NCBI RefSeq assembly: GCF_017876295.1
Contig: NZ_JAGINT010000002.1
Coordinates: 1,612,001 to 1,676,000 of the forward strand
Source of the DNA: Kribbella aluminosa
GTDB taxonomy: Bacteria; Actinomycetota; Actinomycetes; Propionibacteriales; Kribbellaceae
DNA: 64,000 nt
Direction: 5' to 3'
Shown: one piece after another, positions 16,988 through 25,062 of the stretch
Numbering within the stretch: position 1 is the first letter of the stretch
How the letters are laid out: each line of letters starts with the position of its first letter
The notes under the pieces: generated by a model
The model's database searches: none
Seen by the model: the letters and a program-made list of their open reading frames with translations, nothing else
What the model was told of the DNA's origin: nothing
Position numbers and translations under genes: made by a program

Positions 16988-19492
16988 TCAGCTCGTGGCG
17001 CGCCGGCGGCGGCGTACTGCTCCGATGCCCGCGATCCCGAGGGTCAGCACGGCGGCGGCCGCCGCGATCGCCAGCCCGCGGCTCAGGCCGGGCGGGGTGA
17101 ACGTGCAGTCGACCGTGGTCGCCCCGTTGGTCAGCGGGACGGCCATCAAGCCGCCGAACTCGCTGGGGGCCTGTGCTTGGCCACCGGCCTTGCAGGACCA
17201 GCCGTCGATCTTCGGTACGCCGATGACCGCCCAGCCCTTGCTGCCCGCGGGGAGCGTCGCGTGCAAGGAGTGCCCGCCGGTCCGCACAACCTTGGCCCCG
17301 GTCGCGCGCAGCGTCGTCACAGCCTTCTCGAGCGCGACCGGGCTGAAGCAGCCGATCGCGTTGTGCGGCGGGATCCCCTGCGGATCCTCGCCGAAGTTGA
17401 CCTCGACCTGCACGGCCCCGGACTTCGGCACCGTGCCCAGCTTGATCATCGCGCTGCTGGTGTTGATCCCGGGCCGGCGCGTCGCGCTCAGGTAAAGCCA
17501 GCCGCCGCCGGCCAGCCGGGCGCGCCCGCCGACGCGCGGCATGAACAGGTACGCCGTACTCGTGGGAGCACATGTCGCAACCAGCTTCACGTCGCCTGTG
17601 GCGAGCCGGGTGCCCTTGTACTCCGGGACCTCGTACACCGTCGACCCGAGCAGTCGCTCCTGCGCGAGGTAGGCGTTCGGCGCGTTGGTGTCGGTCGGGA
17701 TCGCCGGGTCCAGGCGGCGGCGTACCGTGACCAGCGGGGGCACCGTCGCCTTGCTGATGTGCGGGTTGCTGTCGATCAGCCGCATCCGGGCGCCGACCGA
17801 GAAGATCGCGTCGGTCACCGGGTTGTCGAGCGTCCGCGACGCCCGCCCGTACCCGGACCAGCCGAACCCGAGGCCGGTCATCATCTGGTTGACGGAGTAC
17901 GGCAGGAGGCTGCTGTACAGGCCCGCGCCCTGGCCCCCGAGCAGCATCGGGTCGTTCGGCGTGATCGAGGTCCCCGGTTCGGTCCGGTACTTCGGCCAGT
18001 CGCCGACCTTGCGGAGCTCGTCGTACCGCGCGGTCATCTTGGCGCTCCACGGGTCCGCGGACGCGCCGAGCATCTTGCTCCGGTACTCGTCGGTGACGAC
18101 CGCGCTCCAGGTCGCCTCCAGCCCCACGACCGCCAGCAGTACGGCGAACGCTGCCGCCACCGGGAGCCGGAGCCGCCGGGTGTTCGGGCTTCGGCGCAGC
18201 AGCCAAATGGTGCCGAACGCAACCAAAGCGACCGCTCCGGAAACGCCCAGCGCCGTCAGCCAGCGCGCCTTCAGCAACGGGCTGCCGTCGGCCACTACGG
18301 CGATCAGCGCGAGCAGTGCACCGCCGCCGAGCAGCGCGAGCGGCCCGGGCAGCTTGTGCGCGACCGAGATCCACGCCGCCGCGACAAGCAGGCCGCAGAG
18401 GACGAACGCCTCGCGGTACTGGCTGCCGTTCGGGGTGTCGAACGCGTGCCAGAACGCCTGCGTCGGTCCCCAACGGAAGGTCAGCGCCACGCCGACGATC
18501 GTGATCACCCAGATCACCTTCGACCGCCACGGCACGAACTTGTTGAACGGCATCGTCAGCGCGAGCAGCAGGGCGAGCGTGCCGACGTACAGGCTCGCGG
18601 TCTTGCCGACGCCCTCGGTCAGCGGCAGCAGCCGGGACAGGAACACGCCGATGGACGACGGGTGGAAGTTCCCGGACGGGGACGGCGTTGCGGCGCGATT
18701 GGCGAGGATGATCGGTAGCAGGATGGGCGCGATCAAGCCCATGCCGAGCACGAACGAGACTCCGTGCCGCACCACCGACCGGAGCCGCAGCGACCAGCTG
18801 AGGTCGCTGCTCAGCAGCCGGGCGAGCAGGTAGACCCCACCCGCGAACGTTGCCATGTAGGCGGTGTAGAAGTTGGACAGCCAGAAGACTGCCACCACCA
18901 GCACACTCAGCACCCGGTTGGTCCGGCGCAGTGACCATTCCGCGACCAGGAAGAACATCGGCAGGGCGATCAGACCGTCCAGCCACATCGGCACGTAGGA
19001 TCCGTCGTCGAGCGCCCATCCGCAGACGCCGTACGAGATGCCCAGCATCGCGGCGACCCACCGGGGGCCGGGACGCATCTTGAGCAGGGCGGCGGCCATC
19101 GCGGCGGCGGCCAGGCTGAGCTTGAGAGTGGTGATGACGAAGACGGCGAGATCGACCCGGTCGCGCGGGAACAGGCCCACCAGCAGGGACAATGGGCTGC
19201 CGAGATCGACGCCGAGGTCGGCCCAGAAGCCGACGCCGAACGCGCTCTGCCAGTTGAACAGCAGGTCGCCCTGGGCCTGACCGTGCAGGATGTCCCACAG
19301 GTGGGCGAAGAAGGGGACGTACTGCGTGCCAAGATCGTTGGTACTGCGGGACAGCGAACCGAAGGGATAGGTACCACGGATGAGTCCGGAGGCGACGAAC
19401 ACCACCGTCACCCCGACAGCGGCGACGCCGGCAGGGAGTAGTGCCGAACGCCCCCGCGGGGCCTGTTGTTCGACAGCGTCCTCGGAAACCAC
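16988..19492 (-). CDS. YfhO-family multi-span membrane glycosyltransferase-like protein
   Basis: About 834 aa, with some 12-13 hydrophobic segments in the N-terminal 500 residues and at the extreme C-terminus, plus a soluble extracellular-type region between about 500 and 800. The early motif P-F-G-S-L-S-R-S-T-N-D-L-G-T-Q-Y-V-P-F-F is the YfhO hallmark. In Bacillus and Staphylococcus YfhO works with CsbB-type enzymes to add sugars to teichoic acid outside the cell. Here a GtrB/CsbB-like transferase is encoded divergently, so the same two-step logic is likely for a wall polymer or lipid. Start is uncertain: GTG 19492 with AAGGGGCGG upstream, or an in-frame ATG at 19567. Confidence 0.78.
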   Translation of the reverse strand: MVSEDAVEQQAPRGRSALLPAGVAAVGVTVVFVASGLIRGTYPFGSLSRSTNDLGTQYVPFFAHLWDILHGQAQGDLLFNWQSAFGVGFWADLGVDLGSPLSLLVGLFPRDRVDLAVFVITTLKLSLAAAAMAAALLKMRPGPRWVAAMLGISYGVCGWALDDGSYVPMWLDGLIALPMFFLVAEWSLRRTNRVLSVLVVAVFWLSNFYTAYMATFAGGVYLLARLLSSDLSWSLRLRSVVRHGVSFVLGMGLIAPILLPIILANRAATPSPSGNFHPSSIGVFLSRLLPLTEGVGKTASLYVGTLALLLALTMPFNKFVPWRSKVIWVITIVGVALTFRWGPTQAFWHAFDTPNGSQYREAFVLCGLLVAAAWISVAHKLPGPLALLGGGALLALIAVVADGSPLLKARWLTALGVSGAVALVAFGTIWLLRRSPNTRRLRLPVAAAFAVLLAVVGLEATWSAVVTDEYRSKMLGASADPWSAKMTARYDELRKVGDWPKYRTEPGTSITPNDPMLLGGQGAGLYSSLLPYSVNQMMTGLGFGWSGYGRASRTLDNPVTDAIFSVGARMRLIDSNPHISKATVPPLVTVRRRLDPAIPTDTNAPNAYLAQERLLGSTVYEVPEYKGTRLATGDVKLVATCAPTSTAYLFMPRVGGRARLAGGGWLYLSATRRPGINTSSAMIKLGTVPKSGAVQVEVNFGEDPQGIPPHNAIGCFSPVALEKAVTTLRATGAKVVRTGGHSLHATLPAGSKGWAVIGVPKIDGWSCKAGGQAQAPSEFGGLMAVPLTNGATTVDCTFTPPGLSRGLAIAAAAAVLTLGIAGIGAVRRRRRATS

Positions 19493-19597
19493 TGGCCGCC
19501 CCTTCGTTCCGATCGTTCGGCCGCCAAAGCTAGCCGGTAGTACTGGTCTGGATAAGAATCGCACCATGGTCTACGGACTGGGCGGGCGGGGACAACG

Positions 19598-20548
19598 ATG
19601 CGGTTGAGTCTGGTGGTGCCGTGTTACAACGAGGTCGAGGTGATCTCCCGGTTCCATCAGGCACTGAGCCAGGAGCTCGCCGGAACCGGTCGTCCGTACG
19701 AGATCGTGTACGTCGACGACGGTAGTGCTGATGGGACGCTCGACGCCCTCGTCGGGTTGGCAGCCACCGACGAATCAGTCAGGTACCTGTCTTTCAGCCG
19801 GAACTTCGGCAAGGAGGCCGCGATGCTGGCGGGCCTCCGGTACGCGACCGGTGACGCGGTGGTGATCATGGACGCCGACCTGCAGCACCCGCCGGAGCTG
19901 ATCGGCCGGATGCTCGCGGAGTACGAGCGCGGCTTCGACCAGGTGATCGCGCGCCGGAACCGGACCGGCGACCCGGCCACCCGGACGCTGTTCGCGCGGG
20001 CGTACTACTGGCTGATCAACAAGTGGGCCGACGTCGAGCTGATGGACGGGGTCGGCGACTTCCGGCTGCTGTCCCGGCGGGCGGTCGACGGACTGCTCGA
20101 GCTGAACGAGTACAACCGGTTCTCGAAGGGGCTGTTCGCCTGGATCGGGTTCGAGTCGATCCTGTTCGAGTACGACAACGTGCAGTCGTCGCCGGACCGG
20201 AAGAGCCGCTGGACGTTCCGTCGGCTGCTCGAGTACGGCCTGGACGGGCTGCTGTCGTTCAACAACAAGCCGCTGCGGGCCGCGATCTACGTCGGCCTGC
20301 TGCTCACCGCGGTCGCCGCCGGGTACGCCGTCTGGGTCCTGGTGGCGGCGATCCTGCACGGGGTCGACATGCCCGGGTACGTCACGCTGATCGCGGCGAT
20401 CACCGGCCTCGGCGGGCTCCAGATGGTGATGCTCGGGCTGATCGGCGAGTACATCGGCCGGATCTACTACGAGACCAAGAAGCGCCCGCACTACCTGCTC
20501 AAACAGACCAACCTGGACCCGGTGGACCGGCTGGAGCGGAGTAGTTGA
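19598..20548 (+). CDS. Polyprenol-phosphate glycosyltransferase (GtrB/CsbB-like)
   Basis: 316 aa GT2 enzyme. The N-terminal GT-A domain shows V-V-P-C-Y-N-E, V-D-D-G-S-A-D-G-T, and the metal motif D-A-D-L-Q-H-P-P-E. The C-terminus has two hydrophobic spans (about residues 230-255 and 262-290), typical of bactoprenol glucosyl/GlcNAc transferases. It should load a sugar from a nucleotide donor onto undecaprenyl phosphate in the cytoplasm, to be used outside by a transferase such as the divergent YfhO-like protein. Confidence 0.88.
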   Translation: MRLSLVVPCYNEVEVISRFHQALSQELAGTGRPYEIVYVDDGSADGTLDALVGLAATDESVRYLSFSRNFGKEAAMLAGLRYATGDAVVIMDADLQHPPELIGRMLAEYERGFDQVIARRNRTGDPATRTLFARAYYWLINKWADVELMDGVGDFRLLSRRAVDGLLELNEYNRFSKGLFAWIGFESILFEYDNVQSSPDRKSRWTFRRLLEYGLDGLLSFNNKPLRAAIYVGLLLTAVAAGYAVWVLVAAILHGVDMPGYVTLIAAITGLGGLQMVMLGLIGEYIGRIYYETKKRPHYLLKQTNLDPVDRLERSS

Positions 20549-20555
20549 AGATGGC

Positions 20556-20590
20556 ACCGGCCCCGGGTGGACGAGCCACCCGAGGCCGGT
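20556..20590. terminator. Bidirectional terminator hairpin
   Basis: ACCGGCCCCGGGTGG paired with CCACCCGAGGCCGGT (15 bp, one mismatch) over a 5-base loop, between the convergent glycosyltransferase and ABC ATPase genes. Confidence 0.8.
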
Positions 20591-20607
20591 AGAGGTACTG
20601 CTGAGGC

Positions 20608-21684
20608 TCAGACGGTGAGCCGCTCCTCGGTGGACGTCGAGAACAGGTGCAGCTTGTCCGGCACCGCCGCGAGGCGGACCGTCGAGCCCTTCTCGACCGC
20701 CATCCGTGCGTCGATGCGGGCCACGATCTGCGTCTGGTCGCCGTGCTCCGTGGTGCCGTACAGGTACGCGTCGGCGCCGAGCTCCTCGACCACGGCGACC
20801 TTCACCGGCAGGCCCTCGTCGGCGACCTTGAAGGCCTCCGGGCGAACGCCGACGGTCAGGGTCTTGTCGCTGCCGGCCTTGGCCAGCACGTCGCGGGCGA
20901 TCGGGATGGTGTAGTCGCCGACCTTCGCGCCACCGTCGACGATGTCGGCGGTCAGCAGGTTCATCGCCGGCGAGCCGATGAAGCCCGCGACGAACTTGTT
21001 CTTCGGGCCGTCGTACAGGTTCAGCGGGGTGTCGACCTGCTGGAGCAGACCGTCCTTGAGGACCGCGACCCGGTCACCCATCGTCATGGCCTCGACCTGG
21101 TCGTGCGTGACGTACACGGTCGTGACCCCGAGGCGCTGCTGCAGCTCGGCGATCTGGGTACGGGTCTGGACCCGGAGCTTGGCGTCGAGGTTCGACAGCG
21201 GCTCGTCCATCAGGAAGACCTGCGGGTTACGCACGATCGCGCGACCCATCGCGACCCGCTGACGCTGACCACCGGACAGTGCCTTCGGCTTGCGCTCCAG
21301 GTACTCCTCCAGGCCGAGCAGCTTGGCGGCCTCCATCACTCGCTTGGCGCGGTCCTCCTTGGACACGCCCTGCATCTTCAGTGCGAAGCCCATGTTGTCG
21401 GCGACCGACATGTGCGGGTAGAGCGCGTAGTTCTGGAACACCATCGCGATGTCCCGCTCTTTCGGCGGGCGGTGCGTGACGTCGCGGTCGCCGATGTAGA
21501 TGGAGCCCTCGTTGACCTCTTCGAGGCCGGCGAGCATCCGGAGCGAGGTGGACTTACCGCAGCCCGACGGGCCGACGAGCACCATGAACTCGCCGTCCTC
21601 GATCTCGAGGTTGAGCTTGTCGACGGCGGGGGTGTCACCACCGGGGTAGATCCGGGTTGCCGCCTTGAACGACACAGTAGCCAT
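20608..21684 (-). CDS. Multiple-sugar ABC transporter ATPase (MsiK/UgpC type)
   Basis: 358 aa. Walker A G-P-S-G-C-G-K-S-T, Q-loop V-F-Q-N-Y-A-L-Y-P-H-M, signature L-S-G-G-Q-R-Q-R, Walker B V-F-L-M-D-E-P-L-S-N-L-D, H-loop Y-V-T-H-D, then a C-terminal OB-type regulatory domain of the MalK class (about residues 240-358). No permease or binding protein is adjacent. In streptomycetes one such orphan ATPase (MsiK) energises many sugar importers; the two ATPase-less importers in this window are obvious clients. ATG at 21684 (MATVSFKAATR). Confidence 0.9.
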   Translation of the reverse strand: MATVSFKAATRIYPGGDTPAVDKLNLEIEDGEFMVLVGPSGCGKSTSLRMLAGLEEVNEGSIYIGDRDVTHRPPKERDIAMVFQNYALYPHMSVADNMGFALKMQGVSKEDRAKRVMEAAKLLGLEEYLERKPKALSGGQRQRVAMGRAIVRNPQVFLMDEPLSNLDAKLRVQTRTQIAELQQRLGVTTVYVTHDQVEAMTMGDRVAVLKDGLLQQVDTPLNLYDGPKNKFVAGFIGSPAMNLLTADIVDGGAKVGDYTIPIARDVLAKAGSDKTLTVGVRPEAFKVADEGLPVKVAVVEELGADAYLYGTTEHGDQTQIVARIDARMAVEKGSTVRLAAVPDKLHLFSTSTEERLTV

Positions 21685-21850
21685 GACTGTACTTCCCTTC
21701 ACCGGCAGGAACGTGCCGGACGATCCGAGTAAAGGTTCGCCCCCGGGCGGGGGAGTCCGCCTATCCTCGCCCGGCGCCACTCGTCCTGACAAGGTTTGTG
21801 GGGTGTGATGTGTCCATTCTGTTCACGGAGTGGACACCGGCACGCAGTCT

Positions 21851-21875
21851 GCAAGTTCTTGCAGGATCTTGCTGA
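21851..21875 (+). promoter_or_regulatory. Operator-like repeats before LacI repressor 2
   Basis: GCAAGTTCTT GCAGGATCTT GCTGA repeats in 10-base steps and matches GCAAGCTCTT GCAAGAATTT GCGTG at 6861 in most positions. Consensus GCAAGYTCTTGCARGAWYTT. It lies 33-57 bases before the GTG start of LacI 2 and in the divergent region of the ABC ATPase gene, whose start is 167 bases away. Confidence 0.6.
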
Positions 21876-21907
21876 AATGTCAGCCGTCGCTGGGTACAGT
21901 GCCGGGC

Positions 21908-22927
21908 GTGAGCAGTAGAGCGCGGCTGGTGGACATCGCGGCCAAGGCGGGGGTCAGTGAGGCGACGGTCTCCCGGGTGCTGAACGGGAAGCCGGGGGTC
22001 GCGGAGGACACCAAACAGTCCGTGCTGACCGCTCTGGACGTCCTCGGGTTCGAACGGCCGGCGCGGTTGCGGCGGCGGTCCGCCGGGCTGATCGGGCTGG
22101 TGATGCCGGAGCTGATGAACCCGATCTTCCCGGCGTTCGCGCAGGTGATCGAGTCGGCGCTGTCGCAGCGCGGGTACACCCCGGTGCTCTGCACGCAGTC
22201 CCCGTCCGGCGCGACCGAGGAGGAGTACGTCGAGATGCTGCTCGAGCGCGGCGTCTCCGGGATCATCTTCGTCTCCGGTCTGCACGCGGACACCGGCGCC
22301 GACCACGAGCGGTACCAGGCGCTGGTCGAACGCCGGCTGCCGGTGGTCTTCGTGAACGGCTGGCTGCCGTCGGTGGAGGCGCCGTTCGTGTCGTCCGACG
22401 AGTACGCCGCGATGGAGCTGGCGGTCTCGCACCTGGTTGCCCTCGGCCACCGCCGGATCGGGTTCGCCTCCGGGCCGGAGCGGTTCCTGGTGGTGCAGCG
22501 GAAACTGGCCGGTTACCGGACCTCGATGAAGGCCCAGCTCGGGTTGTCCGACGACGACCTGGACCCGATGGTTGCCCTCAGCATGTTCGGCGTCGAGGGC
22601 GGCGAGGCGGCCGGCCGCCAGTTGCTGGACGCCGGCGTCACCGCGGTCGTCTGCGGCTCCGACATGATGGCCCTCGGCGCCATCCGCGCCGCCCGCCACC
22701 GCGGCCTGTCGGTCCCCGGCGATCTCTCCGTGGTCGGCTACGACGACGCCCCCATGATGGAGTTCACCGACCCACCCATGACCACCATCCGCCAACCCGT
22801 CCAGGCGATGGGCCTAGCCGCCGTCCAGTCCCTCCTGGAAGAGGTCCGAGGCCACGCCACCCCCCACACCGAATTCCTCTTCCGCCCAGAACTCGTCGTC
22901 CGCAACTCCACCGGCCCGGCCCGTTGA
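21908..22927 (+). CDS. LacI-family repressor (MalR-like), copy 2
   Basis: 339 aa paralog of the repressor at 6907. The HTH reads L-V-D-I-A-A-K-A-G-V-S-E-A-T-V-S-R-V-L-N-G-K-P-G, and large parts of the sensor domain (P-E-L-x-N-P-I-F-P-A-F, L-G-H-R-R-I-G, G-Y-D-D-A/S-x-M-M) also match. GTG 21908 is chosen because the HTH begins 8-9 residues later and the operator repeats end before it. Divergent from the MsiK-like ATPase, so it may set ATPase supply while copy 1 controls one client importer. The identical recognition helix predicts overlapping operators. Confidence 0.85.
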   Translation: MSSRARLVDIAAKAGVSEATVSRVLNGKPGVAEDTKQSVLTALDVLGFERPARLRRRSAGLIGLVMPELMNPIFPAFAQVIESALSQRGYTPVLCTQSPSGATEEEYVEMLLERGVSGIIFVSGLHADTGADHERYQALVERRLPVVFVNGWLPSVEAPFVSSDEYAAMELAVSHLVALGHRRIGFASGPERFLVVQRKLAGYRTSMKAQLGLSDDDLDPMVALSMFGVEGGEAAGRQLLDAGVTAVVCGSDMMALGAIRAARHRGLSVPGDLSVVGYDDAPMMEFTDPPMTTIRQPVQAMGLAAVQSLLEEVRGHATPHTEFLFRPELVVRNSTGPAR

Positions 22928-22933
22928 AACGAG

Positions 22934-22977
22934 CTCCGGCCCGGGGCCGTCCCCTGCCGGGCGGCTCCGGGCCGGAG
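22934..22977 (+). terminator. Terminator hairpin after LacI repressor 2
   Basis: CTCCGGCCCGG (22934-22944) pairs with CCGGGCCGGAG (22967-22977), an 11-bp perfect stem starting 7 bases after the stop. Confidence 0.75.
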
Positions 22978-23000
22978 GTTCGGGTGGTGGTGGACGTGGG

Positions 23001-23060
23001 TGCATGCAGAACCCCGCGATCTGGGGTGTTCGGGCCGTGGGAACGGGGGTTCTGCCTGCA
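23001..23060 (-). terminator. Long-looped inverted repeat after protease gene
   Basis: TGCATGCAGAACCCC (23001-23015) and GGGGTTCTGCCTGCA (23046-23060) pair over 15 bp with one mismatch. It starts 13 bases beyond the 3' end of the minus-strand protease gene and is probably its terminator. Confidence 0.6.
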
Positions 23061-23072
23061 CGCAGGTCCGGA

Positions 23073-23747
23073 CTACTTGGAGATGTGGAAGGGGGTGGCT
23101 GTGGTGGTGAGGCCGTTGGCCCAGAGTTGGTTGACCTTGGAGCGTTCGGTGGAGTCGGGGTACGGGTTGGTGCACGACGGGCCGGGGCCGCCGCCGGACA
23201 TCAGCTCGGAGCAGGGGCCGGAGTAGTGGTCGGGGAGGCCGAGGACGTGGCCGGTTTCGTGGGCGACGATGCGGGTCTTGTCGTACTGCTGGGCCTGCGT
23301 GTAGTCGATGAAGACGTACCCGCTGCCGTGGCCGTCGGTCGACGCGTACGAGCCGCGTGAGTCGTTGCCCTCGGTGTAGTAGAAGTCGTAGTTGCTTCCC
23401 TCGGCGAGCTTCACGTTGCTCACCGACGAGTTCCAGATCTGCGCGCTGGAGGCGATCTGGGACGCGAACGTCGGCGCGTCGACCGCGTACGTCACGGTGA
23501 CCGCACTGACCTTCTGGCCCTTCGCGGCCTGCTTGGCCAGCTTGGCCCGGGCGGACTTCATCACGGCGTCGTAGAACGCCTTGGTGGCGGCCTCGTCCTG
23601 GGGCGAGCCGACGTACGCCGCACGGGACGCGGCGGTGGAGACGGTAGTGGCAGGCGCGGCAGTCGAGGGGGACGCTGCGAGCGCGGGGACGGCCAGTACG
23701 GCGGCGGCGAGCCCCGCGAGACTGGACAGGATACGGCGATGCGACAT
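23073..23747 (-). CDS. Secreted zinc metalloprotease, snapalysin (M7) type
   Basis: 224 aa precursor. A Sec signal (residues 1-25, ending A-L-A-A) and short propeptide precede a small protease domain. The zinc site is H-E-T-G-H-V-L-G-L-P-D: His163 and His167 with Glu164 catalytic and Asp173 as third ligand, which is the snapalysin variant (HExxHxxGxxD) known from Streptomyces milk-hydrolysing proteases. Two cysteines near the C-terminus (G-P-C-S-E; P-S-C-T-N) likely form the disulfide. ATG 23747 has GGAGTGAGG upstream. Confidence 0.9.
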   Translation of the reverse strand: MSHRRILSSLAGLAAAVLAVPALAASPSTAAPATTVSTAASRAAYVGSPQDEAATKAFYDAVMKSARAKLAKQAAKGQKVSAVTVTYAVDAPTFASQIASSAQIWNSSVSNVKLAEGSNYDFYYTEGNDSRGSYASTDGHGSGYVFIDYTQAQQYDKTRIVAHETGHVLGLPDHYSGPCSELMSGGGPGPSCTNPYPDSTERSKVNQLWANGLTTTATPFHISK

Positions 23748-23888
23748 GGAGGCCTCACTCCGAAATCGGTGGCGGATAGCGACGGGCGGATTACCGATCG
23801 CCACATTCGGATGCTGCCAAGAACTCCACCGGTCGCGCATCGCTTCCCGCGAAACCCTGGGGATAACCCGCGATTCCCGCCGGCCGTT
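23748..23888. other. Upstream region of the protease gene
   Basis: About 140 bases without coding signal. It should hold the protease promoter on the minus strand; I cannot identify clear -10/-35 boxes. Confidence 0.4.
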
Positions 23889-24246
23889 CTATGCCGGCCA
23901 TAACCGCTCGGCTATGGGCGAGCGGCCAGGAACGCGCGGTACGTCGGCCGCGATCCGGCCCGGGTACTCGCCGTTGATCGCATCGGCCTGGTCTGCACGC
24001 TCATGCCTGGCTCGCCGAGCGCGTCGATGGCGTACAGGTCGGTGATCGCCGCCAGCGACTTCAGGTCCGGCCATGCCCAGTGGGCAGCGGGAGTTGATGG
24101 TTTGTCGTCCCACACGGCGAACGAGCAGGTGTCAGGCCCGGTGCCGGCCGGTGCCGCGGCTGTCGCCGCAGCCGTCGACGCGGCCCCGCGGATGCGGTCG
24201 CCGGCGCCGAACGGGTGGTCGGCGTGGTGGAACGCGGGCTGCTGGC
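23889..24246 (-). pseudogene. Frameshifted gene remnant, family not recognised
   Basis: On the minus strand codons show strong G/C third positions from about 24240 to 24010 (segment T-C-S-F-A-V-W-D-D-K-P-S, then H-W-A-W-P-D-L-K-S-L-A-A-I-T-D-L-Y-A-I-D). The bias then moves to another frame (A-D-A-I-N-G-E-Y-P-G-R-I-A-A-D-V-P-R), which ends at 23889. This looks like the C-terminal end of a protein broken by a frameshift near 24000; no start codon or upstream part remains, as soxR lies directly before it. I do not recognise the family. Confidence 0.35.
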
Positions 24247-24720
24247 CTAAGCCTCGGGGATGCCGACGTTCAGCAGGCGGGCGCCGGGGCCGCGGGTGGA
24301 GAGGCGGTCCTCCTTGTTGTAGAGGTTGCAGCGTTGCAGGCTCAGGCAGCCGCAGCCGATACAGGTGTCGAGGTCGTCGCGGAGGCGCTCGAGCTCGGCG
24401 ATCCGGTCGTCGAGGCGGCTGCGCCACGACTTCGACAGCTTGCTCCAGTCGGCGCGGGTCGGCGTCCGGTCCTCGGGCAGCGAGTCCAGCGCGCTCCTGA
24501 TCTCGGCGAGCGCAAGCCCGACCCGCTGCGCGGCCTGCACGAACGCGATCCTGCGCAACGTACTGCGCTGGTACTGCCGCTGGTTCCCCGCGGTACGGCG
24601 GGACGCAATCAGGCCCTGGTCCTCGTAGAACCGCAACGCCGATGCCGCCACTCCGGACCGCTGCGCGATCTCCCCGATCGAGAGCCAATGGTCCTTACTC
24701 GGGACGTTGTCCTCTCCCAT
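24247..24720 (-). CDS. soxR: Redox-sensitive transcriptional activator SoxR
   Basis: 157 aa MerR-family regulator. HTH at residues 13-35 (L-S-I-G-E-I-A-Q-R-S-G-V), the MerR wing A-L-R-F-Y-E-D-Q-G-L-I, a coiled-coil, and the C-terminal [2Fe-2S] ligands Cys120, Cys123, Cys125 and Cys131 in the diagnostic C-x2-C-x-C-x5-C spacing. Oxidation of the cluster by redox-cycling compounds switches the promoter on. ATG 24720 (MGEDNVPSKDHW). A canonical SoxR box lies 31 bases upstream. Confidence 0.95.
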   Translation of the reverse strand: MGEDNVPSKDHWLSIGEIAQRSGVAASALRFYEDQGLIASRRTAGNQRQYQRSTLRRIAFVQAAQRVGLALAEIRSALDSLPEDRTPTRADWSKLSKSWRSRLDDRIAELERLRDDLDTCIGCGCLSLQRCNLYNKEDRLSTRGPGARLLNVGIPEA

Positions 24721-24750
24721 ACCCGCCACCCTAGAACGGTGCTCCAAACA

Positions 24751-24767
24751 CTCAAGCATGCTTGAAG
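24751..24767. promoter_or_regulatory. SoxR box
   Basis: CTCAAGCATGCTTGAAG contains the perfect 14-bp palindrome TCAAGCATGCTTGA, matching the known SoxR target form (CCTCAAG-n4-CTTGAGG). Outer flanks AAACACT and AGTGTTT extend the symmetry to about 27 bp. Placed between soxR (minus) and the helicase gene (plus). Confidence 0.88.
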
Positions 24768-24826
24768 TGTTTCAGTGGACCAGTCGGGTGGCTGGTCTGC
24801 TGGTCAGGGTGGTCGTCACGATCGGT

Positions 24827-25062
24827 TATACTTTTCTGGTGTCGGTGCGCGCGTCGCGTCACCAGAGATGTTCCCAGGCGCTCCGACCCGTCGGTTTCAG
24901 CATCCGGCTGAAGTTTCCGGCGACATGGGTGCAACGCGATAGCACCCGCAGGTCGATGCCCGTCTCCTGCTGAGTACGTAGTCCGGTCATGTTTTCCTGA
25001 CCGGCGCTCACGTGCGGCTGCGATCCGGCGCCCCTCGTCCGTGAATACGAGAGAGAGTTTGC
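24827..25062 (+). promoter_or_regulatory. Promoter and long 5' leader of the RNA helicase gene
   Basis: A -10-like TATACT (24827-24832) is followed by a hairpin TCTGGTG/CACCAGA (24835-24866). A second hairpin CCGGTCA-8 nt-TGACCGG (24983-25004) lies about 60 bases before the GTG. No convincing -35 is seen. A leader of roughly 220 bases without an ORF of coding character fits cold-shock-type RNA helicase genes that are controlled after transcription. I do not recognise a known riboswitch. Confidence 0.45.

Noticed and set aside
24707..24973. 88-codon plus-strand frame across the SoxR box
   Set aside because: Mixed third positions, no ribosome site, and it overlaps the operator and leader hairpins.
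24833..25062. Known riboswitch in the helicase leader
   Set aside because: I cannot match the two hairpins to any riboswitch core I know; left as an unclassified leader.
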